Positions 19,310 to 26,732 of a stretch of DNA of 64,000 bases are shown here, piece after piece. Below the pieces are notes generated by a model. It was given only the letters and a program-made list of their open reading frames with translations, did not search any database and was not told the origin of the DNA. The stretch covers positions 1,960,501 through 2,024,500 of the forward strand of contig NZ_CP020083.1 of assembly GCF_003431825.1 (NCBI RefSeq), written 5' to 3'. Source of the DNA: Blastomonas fulva. GTDB lineage: Bacteria > Pseudomonadota > Alphaproteobacteria > Sphingomonadales > Sphingomonadaceae. Position 1 is the first letter of the stretch, and each line of letters opens with the position of its first letter. The position numbers were made by a program, and so were the translations under genes.

Positions 19310-20608
19310 TCAGGCGGGGACCGACAGGTCCGGATTCGACCCGGAGCCGTCGATCTGCGGGGTGCGCGGGTCGGCGGGCAGGGTGATCGTGATCGTGGTG
19401 CCCTTTTGCACCTCGCTGTCGATTTCCAGCCGTCCGCGATGCCGTTCGACGATGTGCTTGACGATCGAGAGGCCAAGCCCGGTCCCGCCGATGGCGCGGC
19501 TGCGGCTCGAATCGACGCGGTAGAAGCGTTCGGTCAGGCGCGGCAGATGTTCGGGCGCGATGCCCTCGCCGCAATCGCTGACCGACAGCCGCACCAGCGC
19601 GCCGTTGCGCGACGAGCGCAGCCGCATCGTGACCGGGGTGCCGGGCTGGCCGTATTTCATGCTGTTCGACACCAGATTGTGCAGCAGCTGCGACAATTGG
19701 GTGCGGTCGCCGCGCAACGGCGGCAGGTCCGGGCCGATATCGACCGCTATATCCGCGCCGCGATCGGGCTGGCTGTGGCGCAGCACGGTCTGCACCTCGC
19801 GCATCAATTCGGGCAGGTCGACCGGCGTATCGGGAACGCGGAACTTCTCCGCCTCGATCCGCGACAGCGAGATCAGATCGTCGATCAGCTTCTGCATCCG
19901 GTTCGCTTCGCGGAACATGACGTTGAGGAAACGCGCGCGCGTTTCCGGATCGGCGCCGGCCTCGTTGTCCTCCAGCGTCTCGATAAAGCCCTTGATCGAT
20001 GCGAGCGGCGTGCGCAGCTCGTGGCTGGCATTGGCGACGAAATCGGTGCGCATCCGCTCGACCGCATAAACCCCGGAGCGATCCCACAGATGCAGGATCC
20101 GCTCGCCGCCCGGCATGTCGCGCACCAGCATTTCCCAGCGCTGGTCGCGGCTGCCGATGCCGACCAGCTGGATCGGGCCTTCTGCCGCCGCGCTGGTATC
20201 GACCAGCAGATCGGCAGCGGCGGGGTGGCGGATCACCAGTCGGACATCCTCGCCCACGCAATATTCGCCCAGCAGCTTGCGCGCGGCGCTGTTGGCGCGG
20301 CGCACATTGGTTCCGGTGAGCACCAGCACCGGATCGGCCAGCCCGTCGATGAAGCTGGTGAAATCGCGATGCTGGCTGATCGGCTTGATTTCTGGCTCGC
20401 GGATCGGAGCGGCAGCTTGCGGATTGTGCTTGGCCGGGCTCGACAGGTCGGCCATCGCGACGATTGCGACAAGCCCTGCGGCAAAGCAGATCATCGCCTG
20501 CTCTATGCCGTTGCTGCCGAACTGGCTGATCGCCACGCCCGCGCCCAGCAAAGCTGTCGCGAACAGAAAGCGGCCGCCATTCAATCCCGATCCCGGAGTG
20601 TCTCCCAT
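19310..20608 (-). CDS. phoR: Phosphate regulon sensor histidine kinase
   Basis: This 432-residue membrane kinase has two N-terminal TM segments (about residues 13-29 and 36-54). A PAS-like domain follows (DFTSFIDGLADPVLVLTGTNVRRANSAARKLLG), then HisKA with the phospho-acceptor in NASHELRTPLASIKGFIETL. The HATPase contains LHNLVSNSMKYG, VSDCGEGIAPEHLPRLTERFYRVD and GTGLGLSIVKHIVERHRG. Its place upstream of pst-phoU-phoB identifies it as PhoR. It is separated from pstS by 211 bp carrying the Pho box, so it may have its own promoter. Confidence 0.93.
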   Translation of the reverse strand: MGDTPGSGLNGGRFLFATALLGAGVAISQFGSNGIEQAMICFAAGLVAIVAMADLSSPAKHNPQAAAPIREPEIKPISQHRDFTSFIDGLADPVLVLTGTNVRRANSAARKLLGEYCVGEDVRLVIRHPAAADLLVDTSAAAEGPIQLVGIGSRDQRWEMLVRDMPGGERILHLWDRSGVYAVERMRTDFVANASHELRTPLASIKGFIETLEDNEAGADPETRARFLNVMFREANRMQKLIDDLISLSRIEAEKFRVPDTPVDLPELMREVQTVLRHSQPDRGADIAVDIGPDLPPLRGDRTQLSQLLHNLVSNSMKYGQPGTPVTMRLRSSRNGALVRLSVSDCGEGIAPEHLPRLTERFYRVDSSRSRAIGGTGLGLSIVKHIVERHRGRLEIDSEVQKGTTITITLPADPRTPQIDGSGSNPDLSVPA

Positions 20609-20799
20609 GGGCCGCCGCTATACCAGCCCGCGCGGATTCGCGCCATCGGTGATGCGGTGGGGCCTTGCGATTTACCTCTGGCGTCCGGCGTGTCCCGTGA
20701 AAGGACACCGGATCAAATGCCTTGCCTTGGCAGGTTGATGGTCCTTAAGTTCGTGCAAACATGTGCGCCGACCGTGCCGGGCACCGGGGAATTGCAGAT

Positions 20800-21228
20800 A
20801 TGAGCGCTGACGACAGCAAAATGGGTGATACCGGCCAGGATGATTCGCGCGGGATCGACATGCGCGCAGCGGCATCGCGGCGCACGCTGCTGATCGGCGC
20901 AGTCGCCACCTCTGCCGTGGTCAGCATCCGGCCTGCGCTGGCGCAGACCGCAGGCTCGGTGCTCAACTGCACCATCCCCGTGCCCGAGCGTGGCAAGGGC
21001 ATGTTCATCGACGCCTCGGGCAAGCTGGTCTCCCCCGATACCCCGGGAGCGTTCCCGCCTTCGCCGCGCGATTTCACCGGCGAGGAAGTGCGCCAGGCGC
21101 TGCAGGGGCGCAACCTGCCAGGCGCCTCGCGCGAACAGTCTCAGGCCTATCTCAACTATATCCGCAAGCTGCAGAACGGCCAGAGCGGCTTTACCTGCTA
21201 CGCCTCGCTGCAGATGCCCCGCCGCTGA
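20800..21228 (+). CDS. Small exported protein with Tat-like signal, first gene of the HprK-related cassette
   Basis: I do not recognise the family. The product is 142 residues. After about 25 polar residues there is a twin-arginine signal (SRRTLLIGAVATSAVVSIRP, then ALA as a probable cleavage site). A mature part of about 90 residues has two cysteines (LNCTIP and GFTCYAS), a proline-rich centre and a basic C-terminus (MPRR). The ATG at 20800 gives the most sensible N-terminus; the frame is open back to 20761. It precedes the PqqD-like gene by 20 bp and shares its strand, so it could be the substrate of the modification enzymes that follow. That role is inference from position only. Confidence 0.7.
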   Translation: MSADDSKMGDTGQDDSRGIDMRAAASRRTLLIGAVATSAVVSIRPALAQTAGSVLNCTIPVPERGKGMFIDASGKLVSPDTPGAFPPSPRDFTGEEVRQALQGRNLPGASREQSQAYLNYIRKLQNGQSGFTCYASLQMPRR

Positions 21229-21248
21229 TTGCGAGGCGCCGCGCGTAT

Positions 21249-21560
21249 ATGGCCTTGCCTCGCTTCTCCGCCTTGCCCGCTTCCGCGCTGAAGCGCGTGC
21301 CGCTCGGCGGGCTTGAGGCGATCTATCACGTGCCCTCCGGCATCACCCATCTGCTCGCCGAGCCGGTTCCCGATCTGCTCGACGCGCTCGCGCAGCTGCC
21401 TCCGGGAGAATCGGTGACCCCCGCACAGGTGCTGGCGCTGGTCGCGGAACGGTTCGATATCGTCGGCGACGAGCCCGAAGAAGCCCCCGAGGCCGTGTTC
21501 GCCGAGCGGCTTGCCGAGCTGGGCGCGCTGGGGCTGGTCGTGATCACGCGCGATGCGTGA
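21249..21560 (+). CDS. HPr-rel-A system PqqD family peptide chaperone
   Basis: This 103-residue protein resembles the PqqD/RRE winged-helix fold that presents precursor peptides to modifying enzymes: an N-terminal hydrophobic strand region (LEAIYHVPSGITHLLAEPVPDLLDAL), a helix-rich middle (TPAQVLALVAERFDIV), and a C-terminal helix followed by LGLVVITRD. I recognise the pattern of the PqqD-like proteins that accompany HprK-related kinase A. No fused radical-SAM or protease domain is present. It lies 97 bp upstream of the kinase gene. Confidence 0.82.
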   Translation: MALPRFSALPASALKRVPLGGLEAIYHVPSGITHLLAEPVPDLLDALAQLPPGESVTPAQVLALVAERFDIVGDEPEEAPEAVFAERLAELGALGLVVITRDA

Positions 21561-21657
21561 CACGCTTGCATCAGGGTGATGTAAATCCGCTGCACTTGGC
21601 CGCCTAACCCCCTGTTTCCATTTTGTCCGCGTGCCCGCTGCCTGTAAGGCGCGATGC

Positions 21658-22551
21658 ATGCGCCACTCCTGTTCCATCACTGTCGGACCGGCCCGATTCC
21701 GCATCGGCAGTGACTGGCGCGCGCCGGTGGATCAGCTGCGCGCATTGTATCAGGATTACCCGCAGGACGAGGGTGTTCCCGATTTCACCGTGCGGTTGCA
21801 GGCGACATCCGCCTTGCGCCGGTTCGTCAAGCCGCAGGTGGCGATCGCGGGCGATTTCACGCTGCCCGATGCCGCGCCTTTGCCGCTCGAACAGGGGCTG
21901 CTCGCGGCCGAAATGGCGATGAACCTGCAAATGGCTCTGGGCTGGCGGCGGCATCTGCTGCTGCACGCCAGCGCGGTATCGCGCAATGGCCGCGCGGTGG
22001 TGATGACCGGCGTCTCGGGCGCGGGCAAATCCACGCTTTCGGCGCTGCTGGGCGAACGCGGCTGGCGGTTTCTGGGCGACGAGTTCGTGCTGCTCGATCC
22101 AGATAGCGGGATGATCGTGCCGTTTCCGCGCCCGGTCAGCCTCAAGAACGCTGCGATCGCCGCGATGGAGCGCGAGGTCGATGACGAGACCCGATTCGGT
22201 CCGGTGATGCGCGAGACGCCCAAGGGCACAATCCGTCACCTGCGCCCGCGCACCGAGGCGGTCGAGCTGATGGCGCGCGAGACGCGGCCGGCGCTGCTGC
22301 TCTTCCCGCGCTTCGGCTTTCCGCGCGCGGTGCGCCGGGTCGACGAGGCGGAGAGCTTCGTCCGGCTCACCCAGGCCTCGACCAACTATGTCGCCCTGGG
22401 CGAACGCGGGTTCGATGCGCTGACCGGCTTTGTCCGCGCGATGTCCGCCTGCGCCATCGATTATTCCGATGGCGAGGAGGGCGTCGAGATGGTCGAGCGT
22501 CTGTGGTCCGAACAGGGGGGCAAATTGGGGGTAAGGGCGGCCGCGGCATGA
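21658..22551 (+). CDS. HprK-related kinase A
   Basis: This 297-residue protein has a small N-terminal domain (ITVGPARFRIGSDW, LYQDYP) and a P-loop kinase domain related to HPr kinase: LLHASAVSRNGRAVVMTGVSGAGKSTLSALLGERGWRFLGDEFVLLD. The LLHAS segment and GDEFV motif after the P-loop are typical of HprK-like kinases that act on proteins or peptides, including the lasso-peptide kinases. The ATG at 21658 fits the family start; a GTG at 21631 is in frame. Its stop overlaps the next gene by 4 nt (ATGA). No PTS genes are nearby, so HPr itself is an unlikely substrate. Confidence 0.87.
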   Translation: MRHSCSITVGPARFRIGSDWRAPVDQLRALYQDYPQDEGVPDFTVRLQATSALRRFVKPQVAIAGDFTLPDAAPLPLEQGLLAAEMAMNLQMALGWRRHLLLHASAVSRNGRAVVMTGVSGAGKSTLSALLGERGWRFLGDEFVLLDPDSGMIVPFPRPVSLKNAAIAAMEREVDDETRFGPVMRETPKGTIRHLRPRTEAVELMARETRPALLLFPRFGFPRAVRRVDEAESFVRLTQASTNYVALGERGFDALTGFVRAMSACAIDYSDGEEGVEMVERLWSEQGGKLGVRAAAA

Positions 22552-23585
22552 GCGATGGCTGGTCGGTCGCGCGCGCGCTCACCGATCCGGGGTCGGTCGC
22601 CGGGCTCGATCCGACCGGATGGACGCATCTGCTGTCCGCCGCGCGCGCACTCTCGCTGATCGGAACGCTGGCGGAAGTGCTCGCCGATGCGCCGGTGCCG
22701 CCCGATGTCGTCCGCGTGCTTGCCGATGTGCGTCATTCCAATGTCGCCGGCCAGCGTCAGGCGCTGTGGGAAGCCGAGTGCGCAGCGATGGCGCTCGCCG
22801 ATTATCCCGGCAAGGTCGTGCTGCTAAAGGGCACCGCCTTTGCTGCGGCCGGATACGACGCTGCCTTAGGTCGCTCGATCGGCGATCTCGATATCCTGGT
22901 CGAGCGCGCCGGACTCGATCAGGTCGAAGCGCTGCTGCTCAAGGCGGGGTGGGAGTGGGTCAAGCCCGATCCCTATGACGATGCTTATTACCGTCAGTGG
23001 ATGCACGAGCTGCCGCCGCTGATCCATGCAACACGGGACCGGATGATCGACGTCCACCACACGATCCTGCCGCTGACCGCAGGGCCAAGGCCCGATGCCG
23101 CCGCGCTGGTCGCCAGCGCGCGATTGCTTCCCTCGGGGCTGTATGTGCTCTCGCCCGCCGACATCATCTGCCACGCCGCAGCGCACCTGATCGCGGACGG
23201 GGACCTGTCCGGCGGGATGCGCAACCTGTGGGATATCGACCGGCTGGTGCGGCAGTTCGTTGTCGAAGAGCCAGGGTTCTCCGAAACGCTGGCAGAGCGG
23301 GCCAGACTGCACGGACTAAGCGACGCAGTGGGACGGGCCCTGCGGCTGTCGGCCCAGCTCTACTCCACTCCCATCATGTTCCTACGACCCGACCGGGCTC
23401 GCAATACCGTGCATGCGAGCGACATGCTCTTCCTGCGCCGCATCACCGCGGTCGACGGATGGGGCCGCAAGACCCGCAAGCTTACCCGCCAGGGCTTCTA
23501 TATCCGCTCGCACCTTTTGCGCATGCCGCCTGCGATGCTGGCGCGCCACCTGTGGACCAAATGGCGCAAGGGGCATCGCGGTTAG
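22548..23585 (+). CDS. Nucleotidyltransferase family protein of the HprK-related cassette
   Basis: This 345-residue protein matches the large nucleotidyltransferase-like family also found in peptide-modification clusters. KVVLLKGTAFAAAGYD is followed by the catalytic-type motif LGRSIGDLDILVER (GS-x-DxD pattern), then LLKAGWEW, a conserved DVHHTILPLT and a C-terminal helical region (ADIICHAAAHLIADGDL). It is translationally coupled to the kinase by ATGA. The pairing of an HprK-like kinase with this family also occurs in the paeninodin lasso-peptide cluster, where both act on the precursor. The substrate here is unknown. Confidence 0.85.
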   Translation: MSDGWSVARALTDPGSVAGLDPTGWTHLLSAARALSLIGTLAEVLADAPVPPDVVRVLADVRHSNVAGQRQALWEAECAAMALADYPGKVVLLKGTAFAAAGYDAALGRSIGDLDILVERAGLDQVEALLLKAGWEWVKPDPYDDAYYRQWMHELPPLIHATRDRMIDVHHTILPLTAGPRPDAAALVASARLLPSGLYVLSPADIICHAAAHLIADGDLSGGMRNLWDIDRLVRQFVVEEPGFSETLAERARLHGLSDAVGRALRLSAQLYSTPIMFLRPDRARNTVHASDMLFLRRITAVDGWGRKTRKLTRQGFYIRSHLLRMPPAMLARHLWTKWRKGHRG

Positions 23586-23586
23586 G

Positions 23587-24279
23587 TCAGCCGTTCGCCG
23601 CGATCTGCTGCAGCGTCGGAATGAACTCGTTGTAATGATCGATAATCGCATCGGCCCCCAATGTGTCGACCGGCTGGTGCAGGAACCCGAAGCTCACCGC
23701 AACACAAGGGATGCCCGCATTGTGCGCGGCCATCACGTCATAGATGCTGTCGCCGATGAACGCGGCGGGCGTCGATCCCGGCTCGCCGCCGCTGCGGCGG
23801 ATCATCTCGTCGATCGGCGCGCGATCGGGCTTGGACTTGCCCTTGCCCATGGTGTCGCCGCCGATGACGCAGGCGAAGCGGTCGATCAGGCCGACCTCGG
23901 TCAGCAATTTGACCGCGAACCTTTCGTACTTGTTGGTGACGACGGTCATCTTCACCCCCATCGCGTCAAACCGCGCCATCGCATCGAGCAGCCCGGGATA
24001 GGGCGGGGAGCCGCTGCCGAGATTGTCGCCATAATGATCGAGCAGGATCGGCAGATAGTCGCGCAGCGCCTGCGGATCGCTGTTGCCCGCGCGCTCGAGC
24101 CCCACCTGCAGCATGTGCTTGGCACCCAGGCCAACCATCGGCTTGACCTCTTCCAGGCTCAAAGTGGGCAGCCCCGCCAGCGCCAGCGTGTGGTTGACCG
24201 ATACGGTCAGTTCGGGGCTGGTATCGAGCAATGTGCCATCGAGGTCGAAGCCAATGATTTGGTAGGGAAAGTCTGTCAT
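23587..24279 (-). CDS. gph: HAD hydrolase, phosphoglycolate phosphatase type
   Basis: This 230-residue HAD enzyme shows motif I GFDLDGTLLDTSPEL at residues 9-23, a cap domain, motif II MTVVTNKYERFA, and motif IV AAFIGDSIYDVMAAHNAGI. The pattern fits Gph, which removes 2-phosphoglycolate from DNA repair or oxygenase side reactions. HAD specificity cannot be proven from sequence alone. ATG 24279 was chosen because the upstream extension to 24330 is not conserved-looking. It converges with the cassette ending at 23585, with stop codons almost touching. Confidence 0.82.
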   Translation of the reverse strand: MTDFPYQIIGFDLDGTLLDTSPELTVSVNHTLALAGLPTLSLEEVKPMVGLGAKHMLQVGLERAGNSDPQALRDYLPILLDHYGDNLGSGSPPYPGLLDAMARFDAMGVKMTVVTNKYERFAVKLLTEVGLIDRFACVIGGDTMGKGKSKPDRAPIDEMIRRSGGEPGSTPAAFIGDSIYDVMAAHNAGIPCVAVSFGFLHQPVDTLGADAIIDHYNEFIPTLQQIAANG

Positions 24280-24373
24280 GAGAGGCTGCATCGCCCGAAA
24301 AAGGTGGAAGATGCAAGCGGTTCGTGGCAAGGGTTTGTGCGATCTGCTTTGGGAAACGCGGAGAACTTAGAGT

Positions 24374-25732
24374 ATGGGTGAGCAGGCGCTGGCTGCAATC
24401 ATTTTGGCGGCGGGCCAGGGCACACGGATGAAGTCCGATCTGCACAAGGTGCTACACCCTGTTGCCGGGCTGCCGATGCTGCATCACCTGCTGGAAAGCC
24501 TGAGCGCGGCGGGGGCCGCGCGCCAGGTCGTCGTTGTGGGAGCACGACGCGAGCAGGTGGAGGCATCGGTCGCGCCGCGCGGCGTCGCCATCGCCCACCA
24601 GGCCGAGCAACTGGGCACCGCGCATGCCGCGTTGCAGGCGCGGGAGGCGCTGGCCGATTTCGATGGCATCGCAATCGTGTGCTTCGGCGATACGCCGTTC
24701 CTGCAACCCGACACCATTCGCCGCCTGACCGATCGGCTTTCCGCAGCGGACGGCCCACGCGTTGCGGTGCTGGGCTTCACGCCCGATGACGCCAAGGCCT
24801 ATGGCCGGATCATCGCCGATGCTTCGGGCAATATCACCAAGATGGTCGAGTTCAAGGACGCGAGCGATCACGAGCGCGGCGTCAAGCTGTGCAATTCCGG
24901 CGTCACCGCGGTGCGCACCGCCGACCTCTGGTCGCTGCTCGACCGCGTCGGTAATAACAATGCGGCAGGCGAGTATTATCTCCCGGATATCGTGATGCTG
25001 GCGATCCAGGACGGCGACCGCGCGGTGGTGGTCGAGACCGACCCCGACGAGCTGATCGGGATCAACAGCCGCGCCGAGCTCGCCGAAGCAGAGGCCATCT
25101 GGCAGGCGCGCCGCCGCGCGCGGGCGATGGCCGATGGCGCGAGCCTGGTTGCGCCTGAGACCGTGTGGTTCGCGCACGATACGATCGTGGGCCGCGATGT
25201 CGTCATCGAACCCAATGTGATGTTCGGCCCCGGGGTCACGATTGCCGACAACGTCGTGATCCACGCCTTCAGCCATATCGAGGGCGCGACGATCGCCAGC
25301 GGCTGTTCGGTCGGCCCGTTCGCGCGGCTGCGGCCCGGCGCTCAGATGCAGGAAGGGGCGAAGGTCGGCAATTTCGTCGAGATGAAGAAGGCGGTGCTGG
25401 GTCCCGGCGCCAAGGCCAGCCACCTGACATATTTGGGCGATGCGACTGTCGGCGCAAACGCCAATATCGGCGCAGGCACGATCACCTGCAACTACGACGG
25501 CTATTTCAAATACCAGACCGTGATCGGCGAGAACGCGTTCATCGGATCGAACAGCTCGTTGATCGCGCCTGTGAAGATTGGCCGTGATGCCATTGTCGCG
25601 GCAGGCAGTGCCGTCAGCCGCGACGTCGCCGATGGCGAACTGCGTCTTGTCCGCGCGGAGCAGCTGGTCAAGCCCGGCTGGGCCGACCGCTTTCACGACG
25701 CGATGCGCCGGAAGAAGCGCGAGGGTAAGTGA
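24374..25732 (+). CDS. glmU: Bifunctional GlmU (glucosamine-1-P acetyltransferase / UDP-GlcNAc pyrophosphorylase)
   Basis: This 452-residue enzyme makes UDP-GlcNAc for peptidoglycan and lipid A. The uridylyltransferase domain opens with AIILAAGQGTRMKSDLHKVL (residues 7-26). The left-handed beta-helix acetyltransferase domain occupies about residues 250-452, with hexapeptide repeats and GAGTITCNYDGYFKYQTVIG. glmS lies downstream; a toxin-antitoxin pair now separates the two. Confidence 0.97.
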   Translation: MGEQALAAIILAAGQGTRMKSDLHKVLHPVAGLPMLHHLLESLSAAGAARQVVVVGARREQVEASVAPRGVAIAHQAEQLGTAHAALQAREALADFDGIAIVCFGDTPFLQPDTIRRLTDRLSAADGPRVAVLGFTPDDAKAYGRIIADASGNITKMVEFKDASDHERGVKLCNSGVTAVRTADLWSLLDRVGNNNAAGEYYLPDIVMLAIQDGDRAVVVETDPDELIGINSRAELAEAEAIWQARRRARAMADGASLVAPETVWFAHDTIVGRDVVIEPNVMFGPGVTIADNVVIHAFSHIEGATIASGCSVGPFARLRPGAQMQEGAKVGNFVEMKKAVLGPGAKASHLTYLGDATVGANANIGAGTITCNYDGYFKYQTVIGENAFIGSNSSLIAPVKIGRDAIVAAGSAVSRDVADGELRLVRAEQLVKPGWADRFHDAMRRKKREGK

Positions 25733-25878
25733 GGCGGCATCCGTTGGTTCTGGTTCTCGTCGCGTGTGCGTTGGTGATCGCCGGGATAGGGTGGAAGTTA
25801 TGGCGCGCAAACGGATGCGAAGCTGCGGGCGGAATGCTGACATCGGTCACGAGGCTGGCTCACTGCGCAATCCCTTGA
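25729..25878 (+). CDS. Candidate 49-residue single-pass membrane protein
   Basis: A GTG start at 25729 overlaps the glmU stop by 4 nt (GTGA) and is preceded by GAGGG. It opens a 50-codon ORF with a basic start (MRRHPL), a 16-residue hydrophobic stretch (VLVLVACALVIAGIGW) and a polar tail. The stop codon lies within the TTGACA of the next promoter. Coupling and membrane topology make it plausible, but the family is unknown and chance cannot be excluded. Confidence 0.4.
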   Translation: MRRHPLVLVLVACALVIAGIGWKLWRANGCEAAGGMLTSVTRLAHCAIP

Positions 25879-25914
25879 CATGATATCATGATATGATATC
25901 AGTATATGATCATG
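25875..25914 (+). promoter_or_regulatory. Promoter and AT-rich operator of the vapBC-type module
   Basis: TTGACA (25875-25880) is followed after 16 nt by TATCAG (25897-25902). The spacer holds the perfect palindrome ATGATATCAT (25880-25889) and repeated TGATAT/ATATCA half-sites extending to 25914. Antitoxins of this type usually repress their own promoter at such sites. The predicted transcription start falls close to the antitoxin ATG, so the transcript may be leaderless. Confidence 0.6.
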
Positions 25915-26343
25915 CCCCGCATCCTCGCCGACCTTCCTGAAGATGACATCAAGTGGCTCGATCAGCTTGCTGCCAAGCAGGGCAAGTCTCGCGCCGCAGT
26001 TTTGCGCGAAGCGGTCGCTGCTTATCGTCCCCAAGCACCTCTTGACTGGATAGATCAGGGTTTCGGTGCGTGGAAAGATCGCGAGGACATCGGCGATGCA
26101 GTCGAATGGCAACGACGCGAGCGTGCTTCATCAACGCGCCCTTGGGATTTTGATTACCCTGAAGTTCGGGCTGAGTTTCCTGATCTTTTCGATGCGGAGG
26201 ATGATCGAGAGCATGAGTTGCACAAGGCTTGGTTGGCTGAGAATGGACGAGAGTTAGGCGACGGATCTCTTTTGTCTGACAAGCCTTCGTTCGCCCCAGA
26301 AAGTAAGGCTCCAAATAAAAAAGCAAAGCGCGCAAACCCTTGA
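25912..26343 (+). CDS. Ribbon-helix-helix (CopG-like) antitoxin, VapB type
   Basis: The first 50 residues (PRILADLPEDDIKWLDQLAAKQGKSRAAVLREAVAAY) form a ribbon-helix-helix DNA-binding domain. The following WIDQGFGAWKDREDIGDAVEWQRRERA is the usual toxin-binding tail. The remaining 65 residues (WDFDYPEVRAEFPDLFDAEDD, then a Lys-rich end) make it longer than most such antitoxins, at 143 residues. The gene is lower in GC than its surroundings. ATG 25912 or 25906 may be used. It overlaps the toxin start by 4 nt. Confidence 0.8.
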   Translation: MPRILADLPEDDIKWLDQLAAKQGKSRAAVLREAVAAYRPQAPLDWIDQGFGAWKDREDIGDAVEWQRRERASSTRPWDFDYPEVRAEFPDLFDAEDDREHELHKAWLAENGRELGDGSLLSDKPSFAPESKAPNKKAKRANP

Positions 26344-26717
26344 GCAGCTTCACCTTTGATAGCAACATTTTGATCGATACCCTTCGGGGCATCCCACAAG
26401 CTCGAACCGAACTTCGGCGAGCGGCTGAATTTGGCAAGATATGGGTAAGCCGAGCAGTTTGGATTGAGGTCCTTTCCAAGGGACAAGGCACTGGCTTGAA
26501 GCGGGCAGAAGTGCTTTTGTCCGGATTCGGTATCGATGAGATCGATGGAGAAATAGCCGCGCGGGCTGCCTCCATGCGTCGCGAAAGGCAACGCTTGAAA
26601 GCCATGGACGCCATCATCCTGGCCACCGCGCAAATTCGCGGCCGGGTGCTTGTGACACGAAATACCAAGGATTTTCCGGCAGAGATGCCGGGTATCCGAG
26701 TCCCCTACCAGCTTTGA
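26340..26717 (+). CDS. PIN-domain ribonuclease toxin, VapC type
   Basis: This 125-residue PIN domain has the acidic residues expected at the active site: Asp in FTFDSNILIDTL, Glu in VWIEVLSKG, Asp in KAMDAIILATA, and TRNTKDF near the end. VapC toxins cleave tRNA or rRNA. The start is TTG at 26340, overlapping the antitoxin stop (TTGA), so translation is coupled. It ends only 15 bp before glmS. The base composition is lower in GC than glmU and glmS, which suggests insertion into a glmU-glmS pair. Confidence 0.85.
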   Translation: MSSFTFDSNILIDTLRGIPQARTELRRAAEFGKIWVSRAVWIEVLSKGQGTGLKRAEVLLSGFGIDEIDGEIAARAASMRRERQRLKAMDAIILATAQIRGRVLVTRNTKDFPAEMPGIRVPYQL

Positions 26718-26732
26718 AAGGCACCTTCCACA

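Noticed and set aside
25880..25914. AT-rich repeats as a replication origin or attachment site
   Set aside because: Only about 35 bp, without DnaA boxes or a neighbouring initiator or integrase; a toxin-antitoxin operator explains it better.
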